Positions 56,438-64,000 of a DNA stretch of 64,000 nt are shown piece by piece. The stretch spans positions 50,256 to 114,255 of the IMG/VR virus record IMGVR_UViG_3300021178_000001; one strand, 5' to 3'. Position 1 is the first letter of the stretch, and each line of letters begins with the position of its first letter. Below the pieces are notes generated by a model that had not been told where the DNA came from, ran no database searches, and saw only the letters and a list, made by a program, of their open reading frames with translations. Both the position numbers and the translations under genes were made by a program. The stretch is from a virus.

Positions 56438-56629
56438 ATGACGCCGCTAGAACTCAAGAGAATGAATCTCGAACTGCTCAAATTTTCCGCCTCCATAATG
56501 GAGTTGGAGTGCCGCATAGACGAGTACAACGAGGCCATCGTAAGGACTCAAGAAACTATCGACTCTCAGAAGAAAAAAGAACAAGCTCTCAGAGCCAAAG
56601 TTTCAGAAGCCAGTAAAGTTCAGTCGTAA
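56438..56629 (+). CDS. Hypothetical coiled-coil protein, 63 residues
   Basis: ATG 56438 is preferred because the in-frame ATG 56420 overlaps the -10 box. The product is one long helix (IMELECRIDEYNEAIVRTQE). A virion or assembly role is inferred from position. Confidence 0.6.
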   Translation: MTPLELKRMNLELLKFSASIMELECRIDEYNEAIVRTQETIDSQKKKEQALRAKVSEASKVQS

Positions 56630-56641
56630 TAGGGGATCATC

Positions 56642-57424
56642 ATGCCAGACACAGACTACAAGGGTGGGTTACCAGTTAAGTCGGAGATAGACGGCATAGA
56701 CGAACGCGTCCACGTTAAGATCGTGGACGGTACGGTAAGTCCCGCTGTAAACCAAGTCAAGGTGGACTCCGACAACTCTCTGAAGATTCTGAACACCGGG
56801 CACGATCCGGGAGGCGTGAATCGGATAGTTCGTACTTCAGAACTAGGAGCCATAACTCCTGACGGTGTCTACGACGCCACGAACAACACGAAGCCTGGAA
56901 ATCTAGGAGTAGTCGCCAGTTCTAGAACCGCGACTCCCAGTGACTCCACTCAGACTAACCGCGTCACTTCGATCACCAACTCCAGCACGCATTCTCTGGA
57001 CGTGGCGATCCACGACTCGGCTGGTCTCGACATCACTCCCACTAACCCTCTTCCAGTCACGATCATTTCTGAGCCTTCGGGTTCGACCGACGTTCACTCT
57101 CCGCAGCAGTCTCTGGCCGTTCCCGCTGGAACTAGCGTTAACTTGGACTACGCGATCACGTCTTCTAAAACGCTAGCTCTTCGCAGCGTTATGTGTGGGT
57201 CTTCCGTCAGAGCCAGGTATGAACTCCAGTTTAGTTCGGACGGTGTTACCTTCACGAGACTGATGGTTAAGGAAAGCTCTACGGCCGAAGCTCACTTAGT
57301 GTTCGACCTCAGCATGGTCTCGAAGAAAGTTACTGGATCGGGATCCAAGATCCGAATCATAGCTAAGAACGCAGACAACCAAGCTGCCGACATCTTCGCC
57401 TTGTTCATTGGAACCGAGACCTAA
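56642..57424 (+). CDS. Virion structural protein, 260 residues
   Basis: Beta-rich with a Gly/Thr-rich middle. DIHSPQQSLAVPAGTSVNLD-like strands (residues about 150-180) and a final ADIFALFIGTE suggest a jelly-roll domain as in tail or baseplate accessory proteins. The N-terminal part shares the VHVKIVDGTVSPAVNQVKVD style seen in the gene at 55440. Exact role unknown. Confidence 0.6.
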   Translation: MPDTDYKGGLPVKSEIDGIDERVHVKIVDGTVSPAVNQVKVDSDNSLKILNTGHDPGGVNRIVRTSELGAITPDGVYDATNNTKPGNLGVVASSRTATPSDSTQTNRVTSITNSSTHSLDVAIHDSAGLDITPTNPLPVTIISEPSGSTDVHSPQQSLAVPAGTSVNLDYAITSSKTLALRSVMCGSSVRARYELQFSSDGVTFTRLMVKESSTAEAHLVFDLSMVSKKVTGSGSKIRIIAKNADNQAADIFALFIGTET

Positions 57425-57439
57425 CATTAGAGAGTTAAG

Positions 57440-60400
57440 ATGGCAGACACCGACGCAACAGAAATACAAGCTTCGGGCTCGACTAAGATCTCTGGAGCCA
57501 CGAATCCGGGCGTAGAGGACAACTACCTCGACGTGGACGTCAACAACGCCGCGAAGACTACTATTCGTGACCCTTCGACGGGAACCGGAGTCACTACGAC
57601 TACCGTTGGGGCTAAGCAAGCTATAGATATAACCCCTCAAGCTCCAGCCATCGACAACTTCACTACGGGAACCATTACTGCGTTAAATGGCACCGTACAG
57701 CTAGCCGTTCAAGGCTATAAGTCTCACGCTATCGTTTTAACTGGAACGTGGGTTGCGTCTGTAGTATTTGAAATAAGTTCCGATGGTGGAACTACCTGGA
57801 ATCTTAGTTCAATGCACTCAACATCAGGATCCTCTCTCGATCTTGGTGTTTCCGTAACGCAAATTGCAACTTCTCAAACCACCAATGGAACTTTTAAAAC
57901 AAATTCTACTGGTGGTATAACCCATATAAGAGCTAGAGCGTCTCTTTTTACTTCTGGTACCATTAACGTTAGATTGACTGAAACCGAAGGTGCGCATATG
58001 ACGCATTATGGTCAACAGAACGTTTCTCAGGTTATTGTTGTATCTACTAATAATAGCACTACTGCTAATTTAGCTGCTGGCGCTACATTTACCGGCGTAA
58101 CGGATAATTTATTAGTATTTAATTCTATTAATATAGTTTTTAAAGCTGATCAAAACTGTACGATTCAAGTTCAGCATTCTTCTGATAACGTAAATTTTGA
58201 TGTATTAGATACTTATGCAGTATTAGCTAACCTTTCAGATGTTAGAAAATTCTCAGCTGAAGGTATTTATGTAAGAGTTTCTGTTACAAATAATGGATCT
58301 TCTACTACTACATATTTAAGACTTCAAACTCGCTTTGTTCCAATTGATAATCCTATTGCTAGGATTTCATTCCCCTTTCCTAATGGAGAAACTAGAGTTC
58401 AAACTGAAGCTAAACAGCTTTTCGATGACACCTATGATACTGGATTAGACACTACCAATCGATGGGTGACTCCAGTAGCAGCGGGCGGTGGGGTTGCCGC
58501 AAGTACTAATACTCCTGGCGATACTGCATTAGGTACTGGTACTACTGCTAATGGTTATAGCATATTGACTAGTATGATAACTTTTCCTCAACAAGCTCCT
58601 GGCTGGCTTGTACTGATGAATGCTGTTAATCTAGAATCTCCAATTATAGCAAATTCCTATAGATTTTGGGGATTTGGTTCTACTCCAGGGACTCCTACTG
58701 CAACTGCTCCATTAACAGATGCTGTTGGATATGAAATTGCTACCAATGGTAAAATGTATGCTATTTCTTATTCTGGCGGAAGTCGAAATATAATCCAGGA
58801 TTTAAGTGCTTCTACTGGAAACTCTACTCAGCCTACGGATACTTTAACTCATAAATATTTTATATACTTCAGAGGCGATCAAGCATATTGGTCTATAGAT
58901 AAAGAAATTAATATAGTTGCAACTATGTTAACTGGGGCTCCTGGTCCTATAGTCAATAAATTACCTATAAAAATGCTGGCAATTGCAGGGTCTACACCTC
59001 CTCTTAGTAGTGCAGTTTTACAAAGTAATGCTATTTTTATTGGAGATACTTCTGGATCTTCTTCTACTATAAGCGATGGAACTTTTGCTTGGAGAAAAGC
59101 TACGGTAGATTCTAGTGGCAATCTAGCTGTTAAAGATGCTGCTGATGGAACTGTTGGGGTTGCCGCTCCTACTATAGCTACTCAAGTTGGCGGAACTAAT
59201 CTATTAACTGGTAAATTACAAGACATAAATGTTGATGCCAATGGTAATCAATATGCGGTTCTGACTTCTCCCAATGGAGTTCCTGCTGGTTTATTTGCAC
59301 ATTTTAATCCAGCGGGAAGTTTAAACGTCTCTAGTGATAGTAGTGCTATTTTTAGTGATCCATTCGATGGCGGAACTTTAGATACTACAAATCATTGGAA
59401 TCCAACCACTACAGCCGGTGGTGCGACTATTACAGTTCCTGGTCAGGGCGAATTAGTTTTCACAGTGGGAACTACTGCTAGCGCAAAAGCTATTCTATCT
59501 TCTCAACCGACTTTCATTGAAATTGGCATTAACTTCGCTGTTTTTGGTTTTATTATTCAAACTGAAGCAGCTCCTTTAGCGAACGTAGAAAGATTTTGGG
59601 GTCAAGGAACCACTGGAACTAGCTATGCCTCTCCACTAACCGATGCAGTGGGATTTGAGTTAGTAGGTAGCGTTTTACAAGCTGTAGTTTACGCTTCAGG
59701 AACTAAGGTATTTAGTCAAACTATTACTGCTAACCTAGATGGCGCAGATCATAGATATGCAGTAGAAACTGGTCAAGGTGAAGTATTTTGGTATATAGAT
59801 AATTTCACGACTAGTTTTGAATTACCAGTAGCTTTTACCTCAATACGTCCTAATACAGAAACTCTTCCTATTCTTATTCAGTCGTATAATAATAGCACCC
59901 CCCCATTATCCGGGCCTACTTTTAACTGCAATGGAGTTGCTGTATCTGATAGTGGACCTAATAGTACTAGCATTGGAGATGGTACTTATAGATGGAGAAA
60001 GGCCACAGTTAAGACCTTTGGCGCTCCATCATTAACTTCAGATACTGAGTTAATTGTTAGAGCTATTCCGACAGACAGCTCTAAACAAACTTATAGCGCT
60101 GCATTCACTAACGTTGCTTCTGCTTCGGCAGCTACTGATATCTTTTCATTAACCGGAAGCGCTACAAAAGTCATAAGAGTTAATAAAATTACGTTAAGTG
60201 GAACAGATACTTCTATTACTAATGACAATTTCTTACTATTAAAAAGATCTACTGCAAATTCTTCAGGAACTTCTACTACTGCAACTAACGTCCCTCATGA
60301 TTCATTAAATGCTGCTGGAACTGCTACCTTTAAAGGATATACGGCAAATCCGACACTAGGAACTTTAGTTGGTGTTATGGTTTCCGACAAGTTGCTCGTA

Positions 60401-60574
60401 TCTCCAAGTTCTGGGGGAAATACTAATTCTAGCACTCGTGATTATAATTTCGGAGTGAACAATAATCAATGTATAGTTTTACGTGGAATTAATGAAATCT
60501 TTTCTGTAAACCTGAATGCTCAAACAATCTCAGGCGGAAGCTTTAGTTGTTGTATAACTTGGACAGAAGAATAA
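57440..60574 (+). CDS. Large tail / adhesin protein, 1044 residues
   Basis: A beta-rich protein with repeated modules. Two related blocks near 325-555 and 640-855 share FDDTYDTGLDTTNRW / FSDPFDGGTLDTTNHW, a concanavalin/LamG-like pattern (FWGFGSTPGT / FWGQGTTGTS, DAVGYE / DAVGFE), and a closing DGTFAWRKATV / DGTYRWRKATV. They look like two copies of a carbohydrate-binding or adhesive domain. The first 230 bases have the usual composition; the rest is markedly AT-richer, with different codons. It probably takes part in host recognition. Confidence 0.65.
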   Translation: MADTDATEIQASGSTKISGATNPGVEDNYLDVDVNNAAKTTIRDPSTGTGVTTTTVGAKQAIDITPQAPAIDNFTTGTITALNGTVQLAVQGYKSHAIVLTGTWVASVVFEISSDGGTTWNLSSMHSTSGSSLDLGVSVTQIATSQTTNGTFKTNSTGGITHIRARASLFTSGTINVRLTETEGAHMTHYGQQNVSQVIVVSTNNSTTANLAAGATFTGVTDNLLVFNSINIVFKADQNCTIQVQHSSDNVNFDVLDTYAVLANLSDVRKFSAEGIYVRVSVTNNGSSTTTYLRLQTRFVPIDNPIARISFPFPNGETRVQTEAKQLFDDTYDTGLDTTNRWVTPVAAGGGVAASTNTPGDTALGTGTTANGYSILTSMITFPQQAPGWLVLMNAVNLESPIIANSYRFWGFGSTPGTPTATAPLTDAVGYEIATNGKMYAISYSGGSRNIIQDLSASTGNSTQPTDTLTHKYFIYFRGDQAYWSIDKEINIVATMLTGAPGPIVNKLPIKMLAIAGSTPPLSSAVLQSNAIFIGDTSGSSSTISDGTFAWRKATVDSSGNLAVKDAADGTVGVAAPTIATQVGGTNLLTGKLQDINVDANGNQYAVLTSPNGVPAGLFAHFNPAGSLNVSSDSSAIFSDPFDGGTLDTTNHWNPTTTAGGATITVPGQGELVFTVGTTASAKAILSSQPTFIEIGINFAVFGFIIQTEAAPLANVERFWGQGTTGTSYASPLTDAVGFELVGSVLQAVVYASGTKVFSQTITANLDGADHRYAVETGQGEVFWYIDNFTTSFELPVAFTSIRPNTETLPILIQSYNNSTPPLSGPTFNCNGVAVSDSGPNSTSIGDGTYRWRKATVKTFGAPSLTSDTELIVRAIPTDSSKQTYSAAFTNVASASAATDIFSLTGSATKVIRVNKITLSGTDTSITNDNFLLLKRSTANSSGTSTTATNVPHDSLNAAGTATFKGYTANPTLGTLVGVMVSDKLLVSPSSGGNTNSSTRDYNFGVNNNQCIVLRGINEIFSVNLNAQTISGGSFSCCITWTEE

Positions 60575-60577
60575 TTT

Positions 60578-61255
60578 ATGAGACTTAACTGGACAGATTT
60601 TAAATCTTTTGTTTCTCAAAGAAATAGTTCTATTCAATGCGTAGAAATGCCTACTATGTATTGGTTACATGCTTTTAGTCAACCGTATAACGCAGAGTGC
60701 TTTGTTCTCAAAGATGGTAGAGATGATCAAACTGATTTTGAGACGAATTTTAAATCTTCTGCTAATCAACCAATATCATCGGTGGTAACTACTCAATATG
60801 AACTTAATGATAAAACTCTTAAATTAGCCTGTTTGATGGGTTCGTATGATGTAATAACTAATCTAGCAGTATTACAAATGCAAGTTCCAGGAACCTTTAC
60901 CGGTGTTGACCCAAATTCGTGCGACGGTCGTTTCGTGGCTGGTGGATACGCATTCTCTGATGCTTATAAATTTGGAGATAGAGCGGTTAAAATTGAAGTA
61001 GTTGACGTAGATAATCTATTTGGTATGGGCGCTAATACAGTGGTTAAAACTTATACTGATCAAGATGTAGACGCATCTAACTCTGGCTGGTATTTATACG
61101 CTTCTCCATCTGGTCAGGGAGAAGTTGAAATTGATCCAATTGGCGGTTATGGATTTTTACCTGCAGGTCTTTATTTAAGAATTACATTTGAACGAGTAGC
61201 TGGAAGCCCAGCGACCTCAGTTATAGCAAATCTTTGGTGGGGTAAAAGAGAATGA
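60578..61255 (+). CDS. Virion-associated protein, 225 residues
   Basis: Beta-rich (SGWYLYASPSGQGEVEIDPI, then YLRITFERVAGS). It shares the AT-rich composition of the adhesin gene. It overlaps the hydrolase gene by four bases. No family recognised; probably a fibre or adhesin partner. Confidence 0.55.
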   Translation: MRLNWTDFKSFVSQRNSSIQCVEMPTMYWLHAFSQPYNAECFVLKDGRDDQTDFETNFKSSANQPISSVVTTQYELNDKTLKLACLMGSYDVITNLAVLQMQVPGTFTGVDPNSCDGRFVAGGYAFSDAYKFGDRAVKIEVVDVDNLFGMGANTVVKTYTDQDVDASNSGWYLYASPSGQGEVEIDPIGGYGFLPAGLYLRITFERVAGSPATSVIANLWWGKRE

Positions 61256-61803
61256 TTGATATTCAAGTTGGCGACTTAGTATTTTCAGGTCGCAGAGGCA
61301 ACAATTTCTATTCTCAAGGAGTCAAGTGGTTCACGGGATCTAAATGGTCTCATTGTTTCTTCATTATGACCGACGTAGCAGGAGAGCGCGCCGTTCTCGA
61401 AGCCGACATGCACTGTCAAGTCGTTCCTTGGAACCGCGAGTACGTGCTGCAGAACGACGACTACTACGAAGTTTACAGGCCCATAAAAGACACCGACGTC
61501 GACAAAGCCGCCGCCGCTGACGCAACCTACAAAGAGTGTTCGGGCGAGATCTACGGATACACCCAGATCATTTGGTTCGTGTGGGACGCAATGTGCAAAA
61601 AATTAGGATTGAACTCAGGAAGACAATGGTTTCCTAATGGTATAGTATGTTCCGGTGTTCAAGACAAGTACGCCCAAAGGTTGCCGATTTCCAGCAAGGC
61701 GTTCTCCCAGTTGACCGTAGTTAACCGAGTAACTCCCCAAGAGATGTACGTGCCGGTTGTAACGCGCCCAGAACTGTTCAAGTTAGTTGGAAAACGAGAC
61801 TAA
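61252..61803 (+). CDS. NlpC/P60-like (YiiX-type) cysteine hydrolase
   Basis: 183 residues. QVGDLVFSGRRGN opens the fold, WFTGSKWSHCFF holds the likely catalytic His, EADMHCQVV follows, and PNGIVCSGVQ near 125-134 holds the likely Cys. The His-before-Cys order is that of permuted papain-fold enzymes such as YiiX. These cut peptide or amide bonds in cell walls or lipoproteins. Composition returns to the phage norm about 100 bases into the gene. Confidence 0.65.
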   Translation: MIDIQVGDLVFSGRRGNNFYSQGVKWFTGSKWSHCFFIMTDVAGERAVLEADMHCQVVPWNREYVLQNDDYYEVYRPIKDTDVDKAAAADATYKECSGEIYGYTQIIWFVWDAMCKKLGLNSGRQWFPNGIVCSGVQDKYAQRLPISSKAFSQLTVVNRVTPQEMYVPVVTRPELFKLVGKRD

Positions 61804-61815
61804 AATTAACTATTT

Positions 61816-61824
61816 TGATACAAT
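61816..61824 (+). promoter_or_regulatory. Extended -10 promoter (TGATACAAT)
   Basis: TGA-TACAAT-TGAG shares the TGR extension and the downstream TGA with other sites, 65 bases before the ATG at 61889. Confidence 0.5.
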
Positions 61825-61888
61825 TGAGTGATCAGACCCATCGATTTTGTTTATAAAAATTTATAATGATTACAATAGGTTATCTAAT

Positions 61889-62185
61889 ATGCCAAAGAGC
61901 GAAGTCATGATTCTGCAAGCGTTGTCGAAGTTTGAACAAAGGTTCGACAAAGTAGACTCTCGACTCGACTCTATCGAAAAGGTTCAGATCAAGCAAGAAG
62001 CTAATCTCGGCGAACACATCCGCCGCACGGAGTTGGCCGAAGAGAACTTAGTGATCTTGAGAAACGACTTCAAACCCATACAAAAGCACGTCATCTACGT
62101 CGAAGGGTTCCTCAAGGGTTTAGGTATTTTAGCCATGGTGGTTACCCTCGTCAAAGGGGTAATGGCCATCCTCCCCCATTTATAA
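61889..62185 (+). CDS. Coiled-coil protein with C-terminal membrane segment (XhlA-like)
   Basis: 98 residues from ATG 61889 (a TTG frame from 61847 is less likely). Residues 5-65 are a coiled coil (RFDKVDSRLDSIEKVQIKQE). Residues 72-95 (LKGLGILAMVVTLVKGVMAI) form a single membrane span. The layout resembles XhlA-type holin partners. It could be part of the lysis machinery, as no other holin is evident. Confidence 0.55.
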   Translation: MPKSEVMILQALSKFEQRFDKVDSRLDSIEKVQIKQEANLGEHIRRTELAEENLVILRNDFKPIQKHVIYVEGFLKGLGILAMVVTLVKGVMAILPHL

Positions 62186-62214
62186 AGTTAAGTTTTATCA
62201 GCGAGTCCAGTTCT

Positions 62215-62223
62215 TGATATAAT
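62215..62223 (+). promoter_or_regulatory. Extended -10 promoter (TGATATAAT)
   Basis: TGA-TATAAT-TGAG, the best match to the window's recurring element, 28 bases before the ATG at 62252. Confidence 0.6.
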
Positions 62224-62251
62224 TGAGTCAAGACTTTTCGAGGGACTTGCC

Positions 62252-62638
62252 ATGATCCAAGCCAAGTTAATCAACAGCGACGCCGAACTAAACGACTTCT
62301 TTTTGCTGGAAGCGGTCGAGTTCATTCCGGGTCAAAACCTGACTTTAGCCGTTCAGCTGTTCAACTCTCAGCTGAACGTTCGGTACATTCCGCCCTCCGC
62401 AGCCACGATGACGATGAGCTTCATCGACTCCAGCGGCAACGCTTTCGTGAAGACAGCCACCGTCATCGACGCGAACGACCGCTCTATGTGGAGCGTGGCT
62501 CTGAGTCAAGTGGAGACGTCCACTCTGGCTGGTCAAAACATCATCGTCACTTTAGACGTGAACGGCGACGGGACCGTGATCTTCAAGGCGTTGGTAGAAA
62601 ACGGAGTGATCCGAATCAACTTGAGCGGAGACTGCTAG
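62252..62638 (+). CDS. Virion protein, 128 residues
   Basis: A beta-sandwich-like protein (NLTLAVQLFNSQLNVRYIPP, ending LVENGVIRINLSGDC). It is of the kind seen in tail or baseplate accessory proteins. Exact role unknown. Confidence 0.55.
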   Translation: MIQAKLINSDAELNDFFLLEAVEFIPGQNLTLAVQLFNSQLNVRYIPPSAATMTMSFIDSSGNAFVKTATVIDANDRSMWSVALSQVETSTLAGQNIIVTLDVNGDGTVIFKALVENGVIRINLSGDC

Positions 62639-62640
62639 TC

Positions 62641-63191
62641 GTGAAAAAGAGTTGTTCTATATGTAAAGTGGAGAAAGATCCCAGTCACTTTTATAAGAAG
62701 ACTGAGCACACTGATGGGTTGGATTCACGCTGTAAATGTTGTGAACGAAGTAGAAAAACGAAATCTTATATTATACGCGGAGACACGATACGACGCCAAA
62801 CTCTTGAATATTATAGAAAGAATAAAGACGCTCTTTATATTAGTAGGAAAAAGAGGTTCGACGAACGTATAAAGACTGATTTAGGATTTAAATTACAAAA
62901 ACGATTAAGAACTAGACTTTGGCACGCCTTAAAATCAAATCAAAAAAGCGGATCTGCGGTGCGTGACTTGGGGTGTTCTATTGCAGAATTAAAACTTTAT
63001 TTAGAATCAAAATTTAAACCTGGGATGTCGTGGGATAACTATGGCATATTGATCATATGAAACCACTTAGTAAATTTGATTTAACAATTGCTGACCAATT
63101 GAAAGAAGCCGTTCACTTTTCAAACTTGCAACCACTTTGGGCGAAAGATAACTTGAAGAAGTACTGTAATGAGGAGATTGTATGTCTGTAA
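62641..63191 (+). pseudogene. HNH homing endonuclease, frameshifted
   Basis: GTG 62641 opens an HNH gene of the same family as those at 26493 and 46871-48641: CSICKVEK...CKCC, SAVRDLGCSIAELKLYLESK, GMSWDNYG. The frame then breaks near 63042 and stops at 63060. In another frame the missing part continues from about 63043 (WHIDHMKPLSKFDL, then HFSNLQPLWAKDNLKK) to a TAA at 63189-63191. A small deletion in the NYG-WHIDH joint separates zinc/DNA-binding and catalytic halves, so the gene is broken, unless an assembly error explains it. AT-rich. Confidence 0.8.
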
Positions 63192-64000
63192 GTGGAGGGA
63201 GCGACGGGCTCGTTCTTGATAATACGTATAACCGTAAAGGTGAGCCGATCATCGACGTGGCTAAGCTCAAGTCTACTTACTTATTCGGCGTTATCGTGCG
63301 CAACCGCGAGACGAACGAGAACTTGTCGGACGACGCATACCAACAGTTCATCGACAACGCCGTCTCGATGTTGGAGCACTACCTCGACATCTCCATTTCT
63401 CCCGTAAATAATTTCATCGAGTACAAGGATTATCGAATCAACGATTATGCCGACTGGGGATATTTCCAGTGCAACAACTACCCCGTGAGAGCCATAAGGT
63501 CCGTGCAACTAGTATACTTCAGGGACGAGAACGGAAACCCCCAAGTAGTTCAAACGATTCCAAATAACTGGTTGCGGTTGCAAGCTCACGACGGCATCTT
63601 CAGGATGATCCCAAACGCTAGATTTCCCGCGAATTTACAGATTTCTCAGACTGGTGCGTATTTTCCCGAGATCTTGCGCTCGCAGTTCGTGCCTCACTTG
63701 TGGCAAGTCACGTACGACTACGGTTTTGAACCTGGATGCGTCCCAGTGCTCCTGAATCAAGCTATAGGAACTATAGCAGCTATCCAAGCTCTGATCGTCG
63801 GCGGTCACTTGATCTTAGGCGCTGGTATCGCAGCGACCAGCATCAGTTTGGATGGGTTAAGTCAAAGTATCCAAACGACACAATCTGCGGAAAATTCAGG
63901 ATATAGCGCCGTCATCAAGGATTATTCTGACAAAATGTTTGGAAAAACTAAGGATGACCCTTATTCTATCTTATCGATATTAAAGAGCTATTACAAAGGT
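63183..64000 (+). CDS. Partial virion protein, probable head-tail or tail connector
   Basis: ATG 63183 follows GAGGAG by six bases and lies inside the last codons of the broken HNH gene. The frame is open to the window end (272 codons). The start is SVSGGSDGLVLDNTYNRKGE; the later segments DYGFEPGCVPVLLNQAIGTI and ALIVGGHLILGAGIAATSIS resemble structural proteins of large phages. The C-terminus lies outside the window. Confidence 0.6.

Overview
The window is a stretch of a large tailed-phage genome, dense with genes, whose host was probably Gram-negative. It encodes terminase, portal, MuF-like head protein, HK97-type prohead protease, scaffold and major capsid protein. It also encodes a full replication set, peptidoglycan-cleaving enzymes, and several short lipoproteins and exported proteins that imply a cell envelope with lipoprotein sorting. 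The host cannot be named from the sequence. The A1-like gene and the set of polA-type polymerase, gp46/gp47 nuclease, dNMP kinase and M15 endolysin recall T5-like and T4-like phages, but class II ribonucleotide reductase, ThyX, GroEL/GroES and tmRNA set this phage apart.

Layout. 1-3104 (+): end of a tail-fibre gene, a virion surface protein, a seven-bladed beta-propeller, an M15 endolysin and an endonuclease VII-like homing gene. 3148-9676 (-): a tightly coupled operon of small proteins, four lipoproteins or exported proteins, a DEDDh exonuclease, ThyX, an HD nucleotidase and an SF2 helicase. 10001-11623 (+): GroEL, with its own terminator. 11784-32602 (+): nucleotide metabolism and replication (class II RNR, dCMP deaminase fusion, A1-like protein, primase-helicase, DNA polymerase, dNMP kinase, RecA, gp47/gp46, phosphoesterase, RuvC-like resolvase). 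32454-50203 (+): exported lysozyme-like protein, packaging and head genes, interrupted at 40050-43508 by a proteostasis and nuclease cluster (trigger-factor-like PPIase, GroES, ClpP, Cas4-like nuclease, exported ClpP-like protease) and at 46871-48641 by three antisense HNH genes. 50306-54582: an HNH/P-loop fusion, a minus-strand block with a WGR-domain DNA ligase, and a UDG-like gene. 54595-55003: a complete one-piece tmRNA. 55022-64000 (+): virion, tail and adhesin genes, an NlpC/P60-like hydrolase and a broken HNH gene.

The most interesting signal is a distributed phage protein-quality-control kit: GroEL, GroES, a trigger-factor-like isomerase, a ClpP with an intact triad, a second exported ClpP-like protein, and a tmRNA with an unusual 24-residue tag. 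The tmRNA acceptor stem, G3-U70 pair, H-type pseudoknot, resume codon, tandem stop codons and T arm can all be read directly.

Two further themes recur. At least ten homing-type endonuclease genes sit next to essential genes; several are in AT-rich blocks that run into the neighbouring core gene, as expected for co-conversion. A family of extended -10 promoters (TGR-TATAAT or TACGAT, no clear -35) often lies 6-7 bases before an ATG without a Shine-Dalgarno site, which suggests leaderless transcripts; the tmRNA 5' end lies at the same distance from its own -10 box.
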